In this document: piece after piece, positions 17,497 through 26,910 of the stretch
Layout of the letters: each line of letters begins with the position of its first letter
Numbering within the stretch: the first letter of the stretch is position 1
Origin: an uncultured Prochlorococcus sp.
GTDB taxonomy: Bacteria > Cyanobacteriota > Cyanobacteriia > PCC-6307 > Cyanobiaceae
DNA length: 64,000 nucleotides
Assembly: GCF_902626525.1 (NCBI RefSeq)
Contig: NZ_CACOFR010000001.1
Coordinates: 62,001-126,000 of the forward strand
Direction: 5' to 3'
Made by a program: the position numbers and the translations under genes
Notes under the pieces: model-generated
What the model saw: the letters and a program-made list of their open reading frames with translations, nothing else
What the model was told of the DNA's origin: nothing
Database searches by the model: none

Positions 17497-19022
17497 GTTA
17501 ATAATGATTCGATATTTAAATGTTTATCAAACTCATTGGCAAGATTATCAAGCATTGATTCCCTTTTTATTTTATAAGATATTGATTTTTTATTTGAAAT
17601 TGGCAAATTTTTATTCTTTCTTATTAAATTTATGTATTCATCTCTCCAAATATCATTTTCAAATATTCCATGAATGTATGTACCTGCAATAGTTCCACCT
17701 TGATTATTTTCTTTATACCAACCTAGATTTAAGTTCTTGAAAATAGGACTAATCTGTAATGAGTTTTGCATATTATCCAATTCAGTTTTTCCGTTATGAA
17801 TCTCAAAACCATTGATTTTGGACTTGCATGGCCATAAAGATTCAGATCTTATTTGACGAGTTAATTTTTTCTCAAAGAAAGTTGTTTTAAGAGGAAGTAA
17901 TCCAATGCCCTTAATTTTATGTTCTGAATTAGTTTTAGAGCCCTCTTTCAAAAAAGGATCTTCTAGTGTTGTCCCTAACATTTGTAAACCTCCACAAATT
18001 CCAATGATATGTCCTTTGTAATTTGCATATTCTCTTATATCCTCAGATAAACCAGATTTTTTAAGAAATATTTGATCTTTAATTGTTTGTTTACTTCCTG
18101 GAATAATAATAAAATCGTATTTATCGAGGTTTTCAGATTTTACTATCCATTCAATCAGTATTGATTCTTCATTCTCCAATGGATCAAAATCTGAAAAGTT
18201 ACTTATAGATGGCAATTTTATAATTCCAGCTTTAATTTCTGGATATGAGAATTTCGATTTTTTTTCTAACAAATCTAAAGAGTCTTCGGGAGGAAATATA
18301 TCATTTAACCAAGGAATAATCCCAATAACAGGAATTTGAGTTTTACTCTCTATCCATTTTTTCCCTTCTTTAAATAATGAGAGGTCTCCTCTGAATCTAT
18401 TTATAATAATTCCTTTAATAAGTTTTTTTTCTTCTGGTTGCATTAGTTCAAGGGTCCCTATTATCTGAGCAAAAACGCCTCCCCTTTCAATATCAGTAAC
18501 CAAAATGCAATTTGCATTTAAATACTTCGCAACTCTTAAATTAGTCAGATCTCTTTGAATTAAATTCATTTCTACTGGACTACCAGCGCCTTCAAGAATT
18601 AAACGACAATTAGGACTTCTTTTATAAATAGAATCTAGACTTTTTTTTATTACTTCCCAGCCAGGCGAAAACCAATCTTTATAGTAATTTTCGGCAGTTG
18701 TTATTCCTATACTTTTGCCAAGGTGAACTACTTCACTTGTTGAATTACCCTGCGGTTTTAATAAAATAGGATTCATTTCTGAAGAAGGATTAATACCACA
18801 AGCGAAAGCTTGAAGTGCTTGTGAATAAGCCATCTCTCCACCTTCCAAATCAACCCAAGCATTGTTACTCATATTTTGTCCTTTAAATGGTACTGGTTCT
18901 TCTCCTAAATTTTTAAGAATCCTGCATATAGCTGTAACTGTTAGTGATTTACCCGCTCCACTAGATGTCCCTAAAACCATCAAGGGTTTTTTAATAGGAT
19001 TGATTTTCATTTCTGATTTCAT
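17493..19022 (-). CDS. cobQ: cobyric acid synthase
   Basis: The 509-residue enzyme has the N-terminal P-loop-like dethiobiotin-synthetase fold (MVLGTSSGAGKSLTVTAICRIL) and the C-terminal class I glutamine amidotransferase with nucleophile Cys in IIGICGGLQMLG and catalytic His in TYIHGIFEND. It amidates four carboxyl groups of adenosyl-cobyrinic a,c-diamide in the late cobalamin pathway, using glutamine and ATP. Marine picocyanobacteria make pseudocobalamin. The length matches the family. Confidence 0.96.
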   Translation of the reverse strand: MKSEMKINPIKKPLMVLGTSSGAGKSLTVTAICRILKNLGEEPVPFKGQNMSNNAWVDLEGGEMAYSQALQAFACGINPSSEMNPILLKPQGNSTSEVVHLGKSIGITTAENYYKDWFSPGWEVIKKSLDSIYKRSPNCRLILEGAGSPVEMNLIQRDLTNLRVAKYLNANCILVTDIERGGVFAQIIGTLELMQPEEKKLIKGIIINRFRGDLSLFKEGKKWIESKTQIPVIGIIPWLNDIFPPEDSLDLLEKKSKFSYPEIKAGIIKLPSISNFSDFDPLENEESILIEWIVKSENLDKYDFIIIPGSKQTIKDQIFLKKSGLSEDIREYANYKGHIIGICGGLQMLGTTLEDPFLKEGSKTNSEHKIKGIGLLPLKTTFFEKKLTRQIRSESLWPCKSKINGFEIHNGKTELDNMQNSLQISPIFKNLNLGWYKENNQGGTIAGTYIHGIFENDIWRDEYINLIRKNKNLPISNKKSISYKIKRESMLDNLANEFDKHLNIESLLT

Positions 19023-19087
19023 TCGTAATTTAATTAATTTTGAAAGTTATTAATTGGTAAATTGAATTATAATTTGATAAAAAATTT

Positions 19088-19699
19088 GTGTTAATTCTAG
19101 CCTCTGCTTCACAATCTCGAAAGAAATTACTTGAAAACTGTCAAATTGAATTTATTCAAATATCAAGTAACTTTGATGAAACTTCAATAAAAGAGAAGAA
19201 TTTATTTAAACTTGCTTTAGAGTTATCTTTTCAAAAGGCTAAAAGTTTATATAAAAATATTCATAAAACTTCATTGCCTGAAGAATTTAATTATGGCCCA
19301 TTGGAAATCCTTGGATGTGATTCAATTTTTGAATTTGAAGGAGAAGCTTATGGAAAACCATCTAATAAAGAAGAGGCATTTATTAGATGGAAAAAAATGT
19401 CAGGAGGATTTGGATTTCTACATACTGGTCATACTCTAATATTTGGAAATTTTGATTCAACTTCAAATAGTTTTAAAATCACTGAAATAATAAAAAAAAT
19501 AGTAAGCTCAAGAGTTTATTTTTCCCAGCTTGAAGATTGCGAAATCAAGAGTTATGTAGATACAAATGAACCGTTGTATTGCGCAGGAGGATTTGCTTTG
19601 GAAGGTATAGGTGGAAAATATATAGATAAAATAGAAGGATGTTTCAGTAATGTGATGGGGTTGAGTTTACCATGGCTCAGGAAAAATTTACCTAAATAA
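19088..19699 (+). CDS. maf: Maf-like nucleoside triphosphate pyrophosphatase
   Basis: A 203-residue Maf protein. It begins with the signature [14 protein letters not shown], and carries [24 protein letters not shown] and the [28 protein letters not shown] motif near the C-terminus. Maf proteins hydrolyse non-canonical or excess NTPs to NMPs (house-cleaning). The start is GTG at 19088, immediately before the conserved N-terminus. It is convergent with psbC. Confidence 0.94.
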   Translation: MLILASASQSRKKLLENCQIEFIQISSNFDETSIKEKNLFKLALELSFQKAKSLYKNIHKTSLPEEFNYGPLEILGCDSIFEFEGEAYGKPSNKEEAFIRWKKMSGGFGFLHTGHTLIFGNFDSTSNSFKITEIIKKIVSSRVYFSQLEDCEIKSYVDTNEPLYCAGGFALEGIGGKYIDKIEGCFSNVMGLSLPWLRKNLPK

Positions 19700-19715
19700 A
19701 AAATTAAAAAAAAAA

Positions 19716-19743
19716 AAAAGCCCTATCTTTTGATAGAGCTTTC
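19716..19743. terminator. probable bidirectional terminator between maf and psbC
   Basis: AGCcCTATC at 19719 pairs with GATAGaGCT ending at 19740 (one mismatch, TTTT loop). A-run on the left and T-run on the right let it work for both convergent transcripts. Confidence 0.65.
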
Positions 19744-19759
19744 TTTATATGAATTAGAG

Positions 19760-21142
19760 TTAATCTAAATCAGGCATTTCTAGAGCAGGTTCACTCTTTC
19801 TGTCGATTCCTTTTTCGAAACCAGCAGCGGCTGCTCTAGCACGTCCAGCATGCCAAAGGTGACCTATGAATGTAAACCATCCTAAGAAGAACTGAGCTGC
19901 AGCTAACCATTGTCTTAAATTAACGAAGTTAACAGCATTAGGCTCTGTAATGATTCCACCAACTGAGTTGATAGAAGCGTTAGGAGCATGAGTCATATAC
20001 TCAGCAGCTCTTCTAACTTGCCAAGGTTGAATATCATTTTGGATTTTCTCAAGGCTCAAACCGTTAGGTCCTCTTAGAGGTTCTAACCATGGTCCTCTGA
20101 AATCCCAAAATCTCATTGTTTCACCACCAAATATAATTTCACCTGTAGGAGATCTCATGAGATACTTACCTAAACCTGTTGGTCCCATTGTTGAACCTAC
20201 GTTAGCTCCAATTCTTTGGTCTCTCACAAGGAAAGTAAAGCTTTGGGCCTGTGAAGCTTCAGCATTTGTTGGGCCATAGAATTCTGATGGGTAAGCTGTA
20301 TTATTAAACCAAATGAATGTTGATGCAATAAAACTAGCAACACAAATACCACCAAGTGCGTAACTTAATAGTCCCTCACCATTCCAAATAAATGCTCTTC
20401 TAGCCCATCCAAATGGTTTGGTAAAGATGTGGAATATTCCTCCAATAATTGCAGTTACACCCACATAAACGTGTCCACCAACAATATCTTCGATTGAGTT
20501 AACACCGATTATTGAACCAGCACCTCCCCAAGGAGATCTAAACAGATAACCAAGTATAACTCTTGGATCTAAAGTTGGATTGACAAGTCTGACTTCTCCA
20601 CCACCAGGTGCCCAAGTATCATATGCACCGCCAATAAAACACCAGTTAACTGACCATGCTAATGCACCTACACCTAGAACAATCAAATGATATCCAAGGA
20701 TATTTGTCATTTGATTTTTATCTCTCCAATCAGTAGAGAAAAATGGAAAATCTTCTTCAAGTTTTTCTGGTCCTGCTAATGAGTGATAAATACCACCAAA
20801 ACCAAGCACGGCAGAAGCTATTAAGTGAACCACACCTGCTTGAAAGAAAGGCATGATATCAGTAACTTCTCCGCCAGGACCTATTCCGTAACCAAACATT
20901 GCGACGTGTGGCATACAGATTAAACCTTGCTCCCACATTGGTTTATCAAAAGTAAAATGATTTACCTCAAAGAGCATCATTGCTCCGGCCCAAAAGACTA
21001 TAAGTCCAGAGTGAGCAATGTGAGCTCCTAATAAACGTCCAGATAAATTGATCAATCTAGCGTTACCTACGTACCAGGCATAGCCAGTTTCCTCAATACT
21101 TTGGTTTGGAGCTCTTAATAGATTATTAAAGGGCGTTTCCAC
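19760..21142 (-). CDS. psbC: photosystem II CP43 chlorophyll apoprotein
   Basis: CP43, the inner antenna of photosystem II, six membrane helices. Seen: [22 protein letters not shown], chlorophyll His residues such as [11 protein letters not shown], the large lumenal loop with the [14 protein letters not shown] segment (the Arg that approaches the manganese cluster), and [19 protein letters not shown]. The start is the GTG at 21142 giving METPFNNLL; a strong GAGGAGG at 21152-21158 on the minus strand sits 9 bases before it. The longer frame to 21169 is only psbD overlap. It overlaps psbD by 17 bases, the conserved arrangement. Confidence 0.98.
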   Translation of the reverse strand: METPFNNLLRAPNQSIEETGYAWYVGNARLINLSGRLLGAHIAHSGLIVFWAGAMMLFEVNHFTFDKPMWEQGLICMPHVAMFGYGIGPGGEVTDIMPFFQAGVVHLIASAVLGFGGIYHSLAGPEKLEEDFPFFSTDWRDKNQMTNILGYHLIVLGVGALAWSVNWCFIGGAYDTWAPGGGEVRLVNPTLDPRVILGYLFRSPWGGAGSIIGVNSIEDIVGGHVYVGVTAIIGGIFHIFTKPFGWARRAFIWNGEGLLSYALGGICVASFIASTFIWFNNTAYPSEFYGPTNAEASQAQSFTFLVRDQRIGANVGSTMGPTGLGKYLMRSPTGEIIFGGETMRFWDFRGPWLEPLRGPNGLSLEKIQNDIQPWQVRRAAEYMTHAPNASINSVGGIITEPNAVNFVNLRQWLAAAQFFLGWFTFIGHLWHAGRARAAAAGFEKGIDRKSEPALEMPDLD

Positions 21143-22202
21143 GTGGAAGAACCTCCTCAGGGAATACAAAGTTTTCGTGTGGTTGATCCACAGAAGACAT
21201 CCATGCTCGCATACCTTCGTTCAAAAGTATATTTTTTGTATAGAAAGTTTCAAATTCAGGATCTTCTGCTGCACGTATTTCTTGGCTTACGAAGTCATAA
21301 GCTCTTAAGTTTAGTGCTAAGCCGACAATACCAATTGAAGATGTCCACATACCCATAACAGGTACAAAAAGCATCAAGAAGTGTAAGAAACGCTTGTTTG
21401 AGAAAGCAATACCGAAGATTTGACTCCAGAATCTGTTTGCTGTAATCATTGAATAAGTTTCTTCTTCTTGTGTAGGGTCAAAAGCTCTAAATGTTGAACT
21501 TTGAACCTTACCATCTGTATAGATACTTGTATCTTCATACAAGGTATTTTGTACTGTAGCTCCATGAATAGCGCAAAGAAGTGCACCACCAAGAATTCCA
21601 GCTACTCCCATCATATGAAAAGGGTTTAAAGTAATATTGTGGAAACCTTGAATAAACAAGATATAACGGAAAATTGCTGCGACACCGAATGAAGGTGCGA
21701 AGAACCAACTATGTTGTCCTAGTGGGTAAATAAGGAAAATACTTGTGAATACTGCAATTACAGCTGAGAAAGCTAATGCGTTGTATGGTCTAATTCCAAC
21801 AAGGCCAGCAATTTCAAACTGACGAAGCATAAAACCTATTAGGCCAAATACTCCATGTAATGCAACAAAGTTCCAAAGTCCTCCAAGTTGTAGCCATCTA
21901 ACGAAACTACCTTGGGCTTCAGGACCCCATAAGAATAAAAGGCTGTGTCCCATGGCATCTCCAGGGGTACTTACAGCTGCTGTTAAAAAGTTACAACCTT
22001 CAAGGTATGAGCTTGCAACTCCATGTGTGTACCAAGAGGTAACAAATGTTGTTCCGACAAACCATCCACCTATAGCAAGATATGCACAAGGTAGGAGAAG
22101 TAATCCGGACCAACCAATAAATACAAAGCGGTCGCGCTTTAACCAGTCATCGAGGACATCAAACCATCCTCTCTGTGGTGCGCTGCCAACTGCGATCGTC
22201 AT
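21126..22202 (-). CDS. psbD: photosystem II D2 reaction-centre protein
   Basis: A 358-residue D2 protein. The N-terminal [38 protein letters not shown], the pheophytin/chlorophyll-binding helices including the axial ligand region [36 protein letters not shown], the QA-site Trp/His region and the non-haem iron His residues are present. D2 pairs with D1 in the thylakoid to form the photochemical core. The gene is divergent from ycf4 across 181 bases that must hold both promoters. Confidence 0.99.
   Translation of the reverse strand: MTIAVGSAPQRGWFDVLDDWLKRDRFVFIGWSGLLLLPCAYLAIGGWFVGTTFVTSWYTHGVASSYLEGCNFLTAAVSTPGDAMGHSLLFLWGPEAQGSFVRWLQLGGLWNFVALHGVFGLIGFMLRQFEIAGLVGIRPYNALAFSAVIAVFTSIFLIYPLGQHSWFFAPSFGVAAIFRYILFIQGFHNITLNPFHMMGVAGILGGALLCAIHGATVQNTLYEDTSIYTDGKVQSSTFRAFDPTQEEETYSMITANRFWSQIFGIAFSNKRFLHFLMLFVPVMGMWTSSIGIVGLALNLRAYDFVSQEIRAAEDPEFETFYTKNILLNEGMRAWMSSVDQPHENFVFPEEVLPRGNAL
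21152..21158 (-). promoter_or_regulatory. Shine-Dalgarno site deciding the psbC GTG start
   Basis: Minus-strand GAGGAGG lies inside the end of psbD, 9 bases before the GTG. It shows that CP43 is translated from GTG within the psbD 3' end. Confidence 0.85.
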
Positions 22203-22383
22203 GAGAAATCGTTTTTTAGCATCGGGATACGCAGTGACTGTAACAAAGATTGAGAGTAATGTGGGGAAATATTTGTATATCTGAAATGCCTTGTAAAGCT
22301 TTCCTGACTTTTTTATTAAAAATTAGGTAAGAATACTCCCTTAATTTGTTAAATTATTTGAATTAGGTTCATAAAATATAAAA

Positions 22384-22941
22384 ATGAATTCAGACCTCAC
22401 GTCTTTCGATAAAATCGAACAAAAAATTGACGGATCAAGAAAAATTTCTAACTATCTTATTGGTGGGATGTTAACTATTGGAGGTATAGGCTTCCTTTTG
22501 GCATCTATATCTAGTTATACGGGGAGGGATTTATTGCCTCTTGGAAACCCATCAACTTTATTGTTTATACCGCAAGGAATAATTATGGGAGCTTATGGTG
22601 TAATAGCTAATCTGTTAAATTTTTATCTATGGTATTTGGTTTATATCAACTTTGGTTCAGGAAGTAATTCTTTTGATAAATCATCAAAATCTGTAGAAAT
22701 AAAAAGGAAGGGGTTATTTAAAGATATCGATGTTAAATTGAATTTCGATGAAATTAAATCAGTTAAGTTGGATATAAACGAAGGATTTAATCCTAGAAGA
22801 AGAATTGCTTTAGTACTCAAAGGTAGAAAAAAACCTCTTCCTTTAAGTGGAGCAGGAGAACTTAAACCACTTCTTCAAGTTGAAGAAGAAGGTGCAAGGC
22901 TGGCTAAATTTTTGAATGTAAATTTGGAGGGTTTAAAATAA
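22384..22941 (+). CDS. ycf4: photosystem I assembly protein Ycf4
   Basis: A 185-residue thylakoid protein with two N-terminal helices (SNYLIGGMLTIGGIGFLLAS and PQGIIMGAYGVIANLLNFYLWYLV) and a soluble C-terminal domain (RIALVLKGRKKPLPLSGAGELKPL). This is the Ycf4 arrangement and length. Ycf4 assists assembly of photosystem I. Its stop codon overlaps the apparent start of the following cyclophilin gene, so the two are probably one operon. Confidence 0.95.
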   Translation: MNSDLTSFDKIEQKIDGSRKISNYLIGGMLTIGGIGFLLASISSYTGRDLLPLGNPSTLLFIPQGIIMGAYGVIANLLNFYLWYLVYINFGSGSNSFDKSSKSVEIKRKGLFKDIDVKLNFDEIKSVKLDINEGFNPRRRIALVLKGRKKPLPLSGAGELKPLLQVEEEGARLAKFLNVNLEGLK

Positions 22942-23591
22942 AAAAAATTTTTTTCAAAGCATTATCTTTTATTCCATTTTTGTTTTTGATCTCATCTTGT
23001 AGTTTTAAAAATGAGATTGATTCAAATCATTTTTGTCAAAAACTTAAATTAATTTGTACTCAAGAAAATAAAGTAGTTTATTTTAAAACTTCAAAAGGTG
23101 ATTTTGAGGTTGAATTATTTGGTAAAGATAACCCAGTTACAGTATCAAACTTCCTGGAAAATATAAATAATAATATTTATTCAAATCAAAAATTTTATAA
23201 AATAATAATCTATCCTCAAATAAGGTTTATACATGGTGGAGTTAATCCGGAAAATAAACTTTATGCTGTAAATAATAAAACTCTAAATAAGATAAGTCCT
23301 TCAATACCTTTAGAAATAAAATTCAAAGAAGAAACTAAGCCAAGATATAAATATCAAACGAAAGATCCTTATGAAACTGAAGATTTAATCCATACTTTTG
23401 AAACTGGTTCAATAGCTATGGTTAAGAGAGGAAAGAATAACTCTTCCTCTACTGAATTTTTTTTTGTAACTAATGAAATTCCAGAATTAGACGGCCGATA
23501 TTCAATTTTTGGAAGAATTGTAAAAGGATTTGATGTACTGGGAAATATTAATAAGGAAGACTATATTGTTGAAGTCCAGTTATTAAATTAA
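22938..23591 (+). CDS. cyclophilin-type peptidyl-prolyl isomerase, probable lipoprotein
   Basis: The core [31 protein letters not shown] ... [45 protein letters not shown] is a cyclophilin domain; it isomerises Xaa-Pro bonds. The first canonical start (TTG at 22980) would cut the signal peptide in half. The frame upstream reads [20 protein letters not shown], a full lipoprotein signal with lipobox ISSC. I therefore place the start at ATA (22938), 7 bases after GGAGG and overlapping the ycf4 stop in an ATAA arrangement; ATT at 22947 is the alternative. It would act in the thylakoid lumen or periplasm. The loop before GSIAM is longer than in small cyclophilins. Confidence 0.85.
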   Translation: MKKIFFKALSFIPFLFLISSCSFKNEIDSNHFCQKLKLICTQENKVVYFKTSKGDFEVELFGKDNPVTVSNFLENINNNIYSNQKFYKIIIYPQIRFIHGGVNPENKLYAVNNKTLNKISPSIPLEIKFKEETKPRYKYQTKDPYETEDLIHTFETGSIAMVKRGKNNSSSTEFFFVTNEIPELDGRYSIFGRIVKGFDVLGNINKEDYIVEVQLLN

Positions 23592-24112
23592 ATTTCCAGC
23601 GAATATTTATTAATTTTCAACATTTCTGTATTAACACCTGAAGAGCGTTTTAAAGCTACCTTTCCAGTTCTTGCTATTTCAAGAATGCCATAAGGTTCAA
23701 GTAATTTTTCTAAAGCAACTAACTTCCCAGGGTCTCCAACCACTTCAAGGGTTAAGGCTATATCAGAGACATCTACAACTTTTGCACGAAATATTTGAAC
23801 TATATCTAAGATATTACTTCTGGTATCTTCTTTCGATGAGACTTTTAATAACATCAATTCCCTCTCAACTGCTGCTAAATTTGTAAAATCTACGACTCCA
23901 AGTACATTAAATAACTTATTGAGTTGTTTGGTCATTTGCTGAAGAGTTTCATCGTCACCCTCGACAACCATTGTTAATCTTGAAATGCCTTTAGATTCTG
24001 CAGGCCCTACTGCAAGGCTATCTATGTTGAATCCCCTTCTAGCAAAAAGCCCAGAAATTCTACTTAAAGCCCCGGATTCATCTTCTACAAGAACTGATAA
24101 TGTATGTTTCAT
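23588..24112 (-). CDS. ilvH: acetolactate synthase, regulatory (small) subunit
   Basis: A 174-residue ALS regulatory subunit with the ACT domain at the N-terminus ([34 protein letters not shown]) and the second ACT-like half ([35 protein letters not shown]). It binds valine and feeds back on the catalytic IlvB subunit in branched-chain amino acid synthesis. It overlaps the end of the cyclophilin gene by 4 bases in convergent orientation. Length and sequence are standard. Confidence 0.97.
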   Translation of the reverse strand: MKHTLSVLVEDESGALSRISGLFARRGFNIDSLAVGPAESKGISRLTMVVEGDDETLQQMTKQLNKLFNVLGVVDFTNLAAVERELMLLKVSSKEDTRSNILDIVQIFRAKVVDVSDIALTLEVVGDPGKLVALEKLLEPYGILEIARTGKVALKRSSGVNTEMLKINKYSLEI

Positions 24113-24114
24113 AT

Positions 24115-25077
24115 TTAAAAAGTTTTTAAATCTCTAATCCATTTGTAAGAAATTCTGTTGAATATTGAAGGATCTTCATCATGTATACAATGACCTGAAT
24201 TGGATACTATTTTTAATTTTACCCATCTATGAAAATTTGCAATCTTTTTACCAAGAAATAAGGGTATGAAATTATCTTTATCTCCCCATACTAATAAAAA
24301 AGGAACTTTTTTTGACGCGCTAAGTTTTTTAAAAAGATAAGAGGCCTGTAATTTTTCACTTCTTGAAGACATTCCAATGCACATTGCTCTTAATGATCTG
24401 GCTGCAGTTTTCCTAAGAGCTGGTTTTGTTACTAAATCTATTAGTTCGCTATCAATATTATCTTTTTTGTAATAAGCAGCATTTAAACCAAGTCTTATAA
24501 CCCCTAATTTCGTTATTAAAAATAAAATGATCTCTAAAGGGAAGAAAATAAAAAATATATTTATAAACCTATCTTTAAAAATCTTTAATAATTGATTATT
24601 TGCTATTTTCTTTTTTTTTCCCTGAATCTGATCTGGGATCGGAGATGCAATAACTGTTGCAATTTGCTCCTCATAAGAAACTGCGCAAGTTAAAGCCACT
24701 AATGCTCCAAGGGAATTACCAATAAGAATGACTTTCCCAGATTTCTTTGGCCTTATGACTTGTGCAATAAAGTCTTTTACTTGGTTACACCAAATCTCAT
24801 TATCTAATCTTCCAATTTCTCTTATTCCAGGTTGATCTGAATCGCCAAATCCTATTAAATCCATGGAATAAGAAGCATAATTTCTTTTTGCAAAATAATC
24901 TAAATTGTTTCTCCAATGTTTTCGACTAGCACCAAATCCGTGGAGAAAGATAATTGGAATTTCATTATCTTCGCCTTTAACACTCCAACAAATTTTAAAA
25001 CCATTCCAATTCCAATATTTAGAGTTGTTAAAATTATTTTTTATGTGATTGGTGCTCATATATTCGAAAATTTTCAA
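24115..25077 (-). CDS. alpha/beta hydrolase
   Basis: A 320-residue alpha/beta hydrolase with oxyanion motif [13 protein letters not shown], nucleophile elbow [10 protein letters not shown] (Ser), acid in [10 protein letters not shown] (Asp) and His in [11 protein letters not shown]. It resembles the haloalkane-dehalogenase/epoxide-hydrolase-like group common in cyanobacteria and plastids. It sits 2 bases upstream of ilvH on the same strand, so co-transcription is likely. The substrate is unknown. Confidence 0.9.
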   Translation of the reverse strand: MKIFEYMSTNHIKNNFNNSKYWNWNGFKICWSVKGEDNEIPIIFLHGFGASRKHWRNNLDYFAKRNYASYSMDLIGFGDSDQPGIREIGRLDNEIWCNQVKDFIAQVIRPKKSGKVILIGNSLGALVALTCAVSYEEQIATVIASPIPDQIQGKKKKIANNQLLKIFKDRFINIFFIFFPLEIILFLITKLGVIRLGLNAAYYKKDNIDSELIDLVTKPALRKTAARSLRAMCIGMSSRSEKLQASYLFKKLSASKKVPFLLVWGDKDNFIPLFLGKKIANFHRWVKLKIVSNSGHCIHDEDPSIFNRISYKWIRDLKTF

Positions 25078-25152
25078 GTTATTTGCATTATCTACTTTTT
25101 TAACAAATAAATGTATATTGAATGTAAATTATAGTAATCATTAAATCTTACT

Positions 25153-25251
25153 ATGGCTAAAGAAATTTTTGGTATTGCAGCAGTTTTTTGGATACTTATA
25201 CCAATAGGATTGGTTGGTGGTGCCTTATTATTGAAATTTCAGGGAGATTGA
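25153..25251 (+). CDS. petM: cytochrome b6f complex subunit PetM
   Basis: The 32-residue peptide is a single-helix membrane protein starting [19 protein letters not shown] and ending LLLKFQGD, the PetM (subunit VII) pattern. It is one of the four small subunits around the cytochrome b6f dimer in the thylakoid. It precedes the Ycf39-like gene on the same strand. Confidence 0.93.
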   Translation: MAKEIFGIAAVFWILIPIGLVGGALLLKFQGD

Positions 25252-25308
25252 TTCTCGCGAATACATAACAAAGTGAGTTATGGTCTAAAAGTTAAGCAAA
25301 TCTTAAAT

Positions 25309-26271
25309 ATGAAGATTCTTTTAGTAGGAGCAACAGGGACTCTTGGAAGACAAATAGCTAAGCAAGCTAGAGAAGATGAACATGAAGTTAGATGCTTTGT
25401 TAGAAATCCACGAAAAGCTTCTTTTCTCCAAGAGTGGGGTTGTGAATTAACTAAAGGAAATTTATTAAATTCTTCAGATATAGAGTATGCTTTGCAAGAT
25501 ATTGAAGTTGTTATTGATGCAGCAACTAGTAGACCTGATGATCCGAAAAGTATTTATGAAATAGATTGGGATGGAAAACTGAACTTATTTAATGCTTGTG
25601 AATCTTTAAATGTAAAAAAAGTAATATTCCTTTCAATACTTCTAACAGAGAAATTTAGAAATGTTCCATTAATGGATGTTAAATTTTGTACTGAAAAACT
25701 TCTTGAGAAATCAGATCTAAATTATACGATCTTTAAATGTGCCGCTTTTATGCAAGGAGTTATAGGTCAATTTGCTATACCAATTTTAGACAGTCAAGCA
25801 GTATGGATGAGTGGGAATCCAACTAAAATTGCATATATGAATACTCAAGATATGGCAAAAGTTATTGTCGCGGCAGTTAATAATCCAAAGACTAATAGAA
25901 TATCATTGCCTCTAGTTGGACCCAAAGCTTGGAATTCAAACGAAATCATCTCCCTCTGTGAAAAATTTAGCGAAAAAAAAGCAAAAGTTTTTAGAGTTTC
26001 CCCCTTCATCATCAGTCTCACTCAAAAGCTTGTATCTTTTTTCCAAGATTCTTTGAATGTGGCTGAAAGATTAGCCTTTGCCGAAGTAACAAGTAGTGGA
26101 GTATCTTTAGATGCTGATATGAGCAAAACCTACGAAATATTAAATCTTAAAAAAGAAGATATGACTTCACTTGAGAGTTATATCAAAGAGTACTATCAAC
26201 AAATACTTAAAAGATTAAGAGAAATGGAAGCAGACTTAAATGTAGAAGAAAAAAAGAGGTTGCCTTTTTAA
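25309..26271 (+). CDS. ycf39: Ycf39-like NmrA-family atypical SDR
   Basis: The 320-residue protein has the NAD(P)-binding loop VGATGTLGRQIAKQA at its start, then VRCFVRNPRKASFLQEWGCELTKGNLL, as in Ycf39. Ycf39 joins HliD and chlorophyll synthase during early photosystem II assembly, delivering chlorophyll to D1. I use the ATG at 25309 directly before the dinucleotide-binding strand; the longer frame from GTG at 25273 adds an unlikely prefix. The hli genes of this window lie elsewhere (43.8-44.4 kb). Confidence 0.93.
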   Translation: MKILLVGATGTLGRQIAKQAREDEHEVRCFVRNPRKASFLQEWGCELTKGNLLNSSDIEYALQDIEVVIDAATSRPDDPKSIYEIDWDGKLNLFNACESLNVKKVIFLSILLTEKFRNVPLMDVKFCTEKLLEKSDLNYTIFKCAAFMQGVIGQFAIPILDSQAVWMSGNPTKIAYMNTQDMAKVIVAAVNNPKTNRISLPLVGPKAWNSNEIISLCEKFSEKKAKVFRVSPFIISLTQKLVSFFQDSLNVAERLAFAEVTSSGVSLDADMSKTYEILNLKKEDMTSLESYIKEYYQQILKRLREMEADLNVEEKKRLPF

Positions 26272-26324
26272 TATTGCTTTTTAAAAACTATTTAGTATAT
26301 TTGTACTATGAGTTAAAAGTTATT

Positions 26325-26537
26325 ATGTCTGTTTCCAAGTCAAAAAATCTTGAGAGAAAACTAGATAATTTTGCAAAAGAAGCAAAAAATGAATTGAATA
26401 ACGTCTGTGGATCTTCATTATGGGAAAGCCTTGGCTTTGTTTTTTTTGATCAATTAGATGATTCTGAGAAAATTGCCAAAGCAAATTTTTACTACGGTCA
26501 ACTTCAAATAATTAATGAAATTAAATTTTCAATTTAA
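26325..26537 (+). CDS. conserved small hypothetical protein
   Basis: A 70-residue soluble protein starting at ATG 26325 (MSVSKSKNLERKLDNF), largely helical, with GSSLWESLGFVFFDQLDD in the middle. I recognise no domain. The frame is open 51 bases further upstream from a TTG, but the ATG gives a normal protein start. It lies between ycf39 and infA on the same strand. Confidence 0.6.
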   Translation: MSVSKSKNLERKLDNFAKEAKNELNNVCGSSLWESLGFVFFDQLDDSEKIAKANFYYGQLQIINEIKFSI

Positions 26538-26630
26538 ATTTAATTTATAGTTTTTAATTGGTAAATTTTCCTCAAAACAATCTTGGCCATTCTTTTTCTG
26601 ATAATATAAATTTAGAAAAAGAATTATTTA

Positions 26631-26897
26631 ATGATTGAAACTTCAGGTGTTATAGAAAAAGAGCAAGGTAATGGATTTTATCTGGTTACCTTAGAGCAAC
26701 CTGAAGGTCATCAATGTTTGTGCAGAGCTGCAGGGAAATTAACTAAATTTAGAATCAAATTATTAGCTGGAGATAAAGTTCTTGTTGAGATTAGTCCTTA
26801 CGATCTCTCTAGAGGAAGGATTACTTATCGAGAAAGAAATGCAGGAGGTGGTCCTAAAACTACAACAAATAAAAATAATCCAAAGAGGAATAAATAA
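26631..26897 (+). CDS. infA: translation initiation factor IF-1-like protein
   Basis: An 88-residue S1-type OB-fold protein: IEKEQGNGFYLVTLEQPEGHQCLCRAAGKLTKFRIKLLAGDKVLVEISPYDLSRGRITYR. The DKVxVEISPYDLxxGRIxYR signature is that of IF-1. It has a short basic tail, GGGPKTTTNKN, as in other cyanobacteria. It is divergent in some residues from plastid-type IF-1 (Cys-rich QCLCRAAGK), so a second, IF-1-like paralogue cannot be excluded. Confidence 0.88.
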   Translation: MIETSGVIEKEQGNGFYLVTLEQPEGHQCLCRAAGKLTKFRIKLLAGDKVLVEISPYDLSRGRITYRERNAGGGPKTTTNKNNPKRNK

Positions 26898-26910
26898 GCT
26901 GACAGGGAAT

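Noticed and set aside
21143-21169. Longer psbC start [14 protein letters not shown]
   Set aside because: The GTG at 21142 has a strong ribosome-binding site and gives the conserved CP43 N-terminus.
25273-25308. Upstream GTG start for the Ycf39-like protein
   Set aside because: It adds twelve residues before the dinucleotide-binding strand, not seen in the family; ATG 25309 fits.
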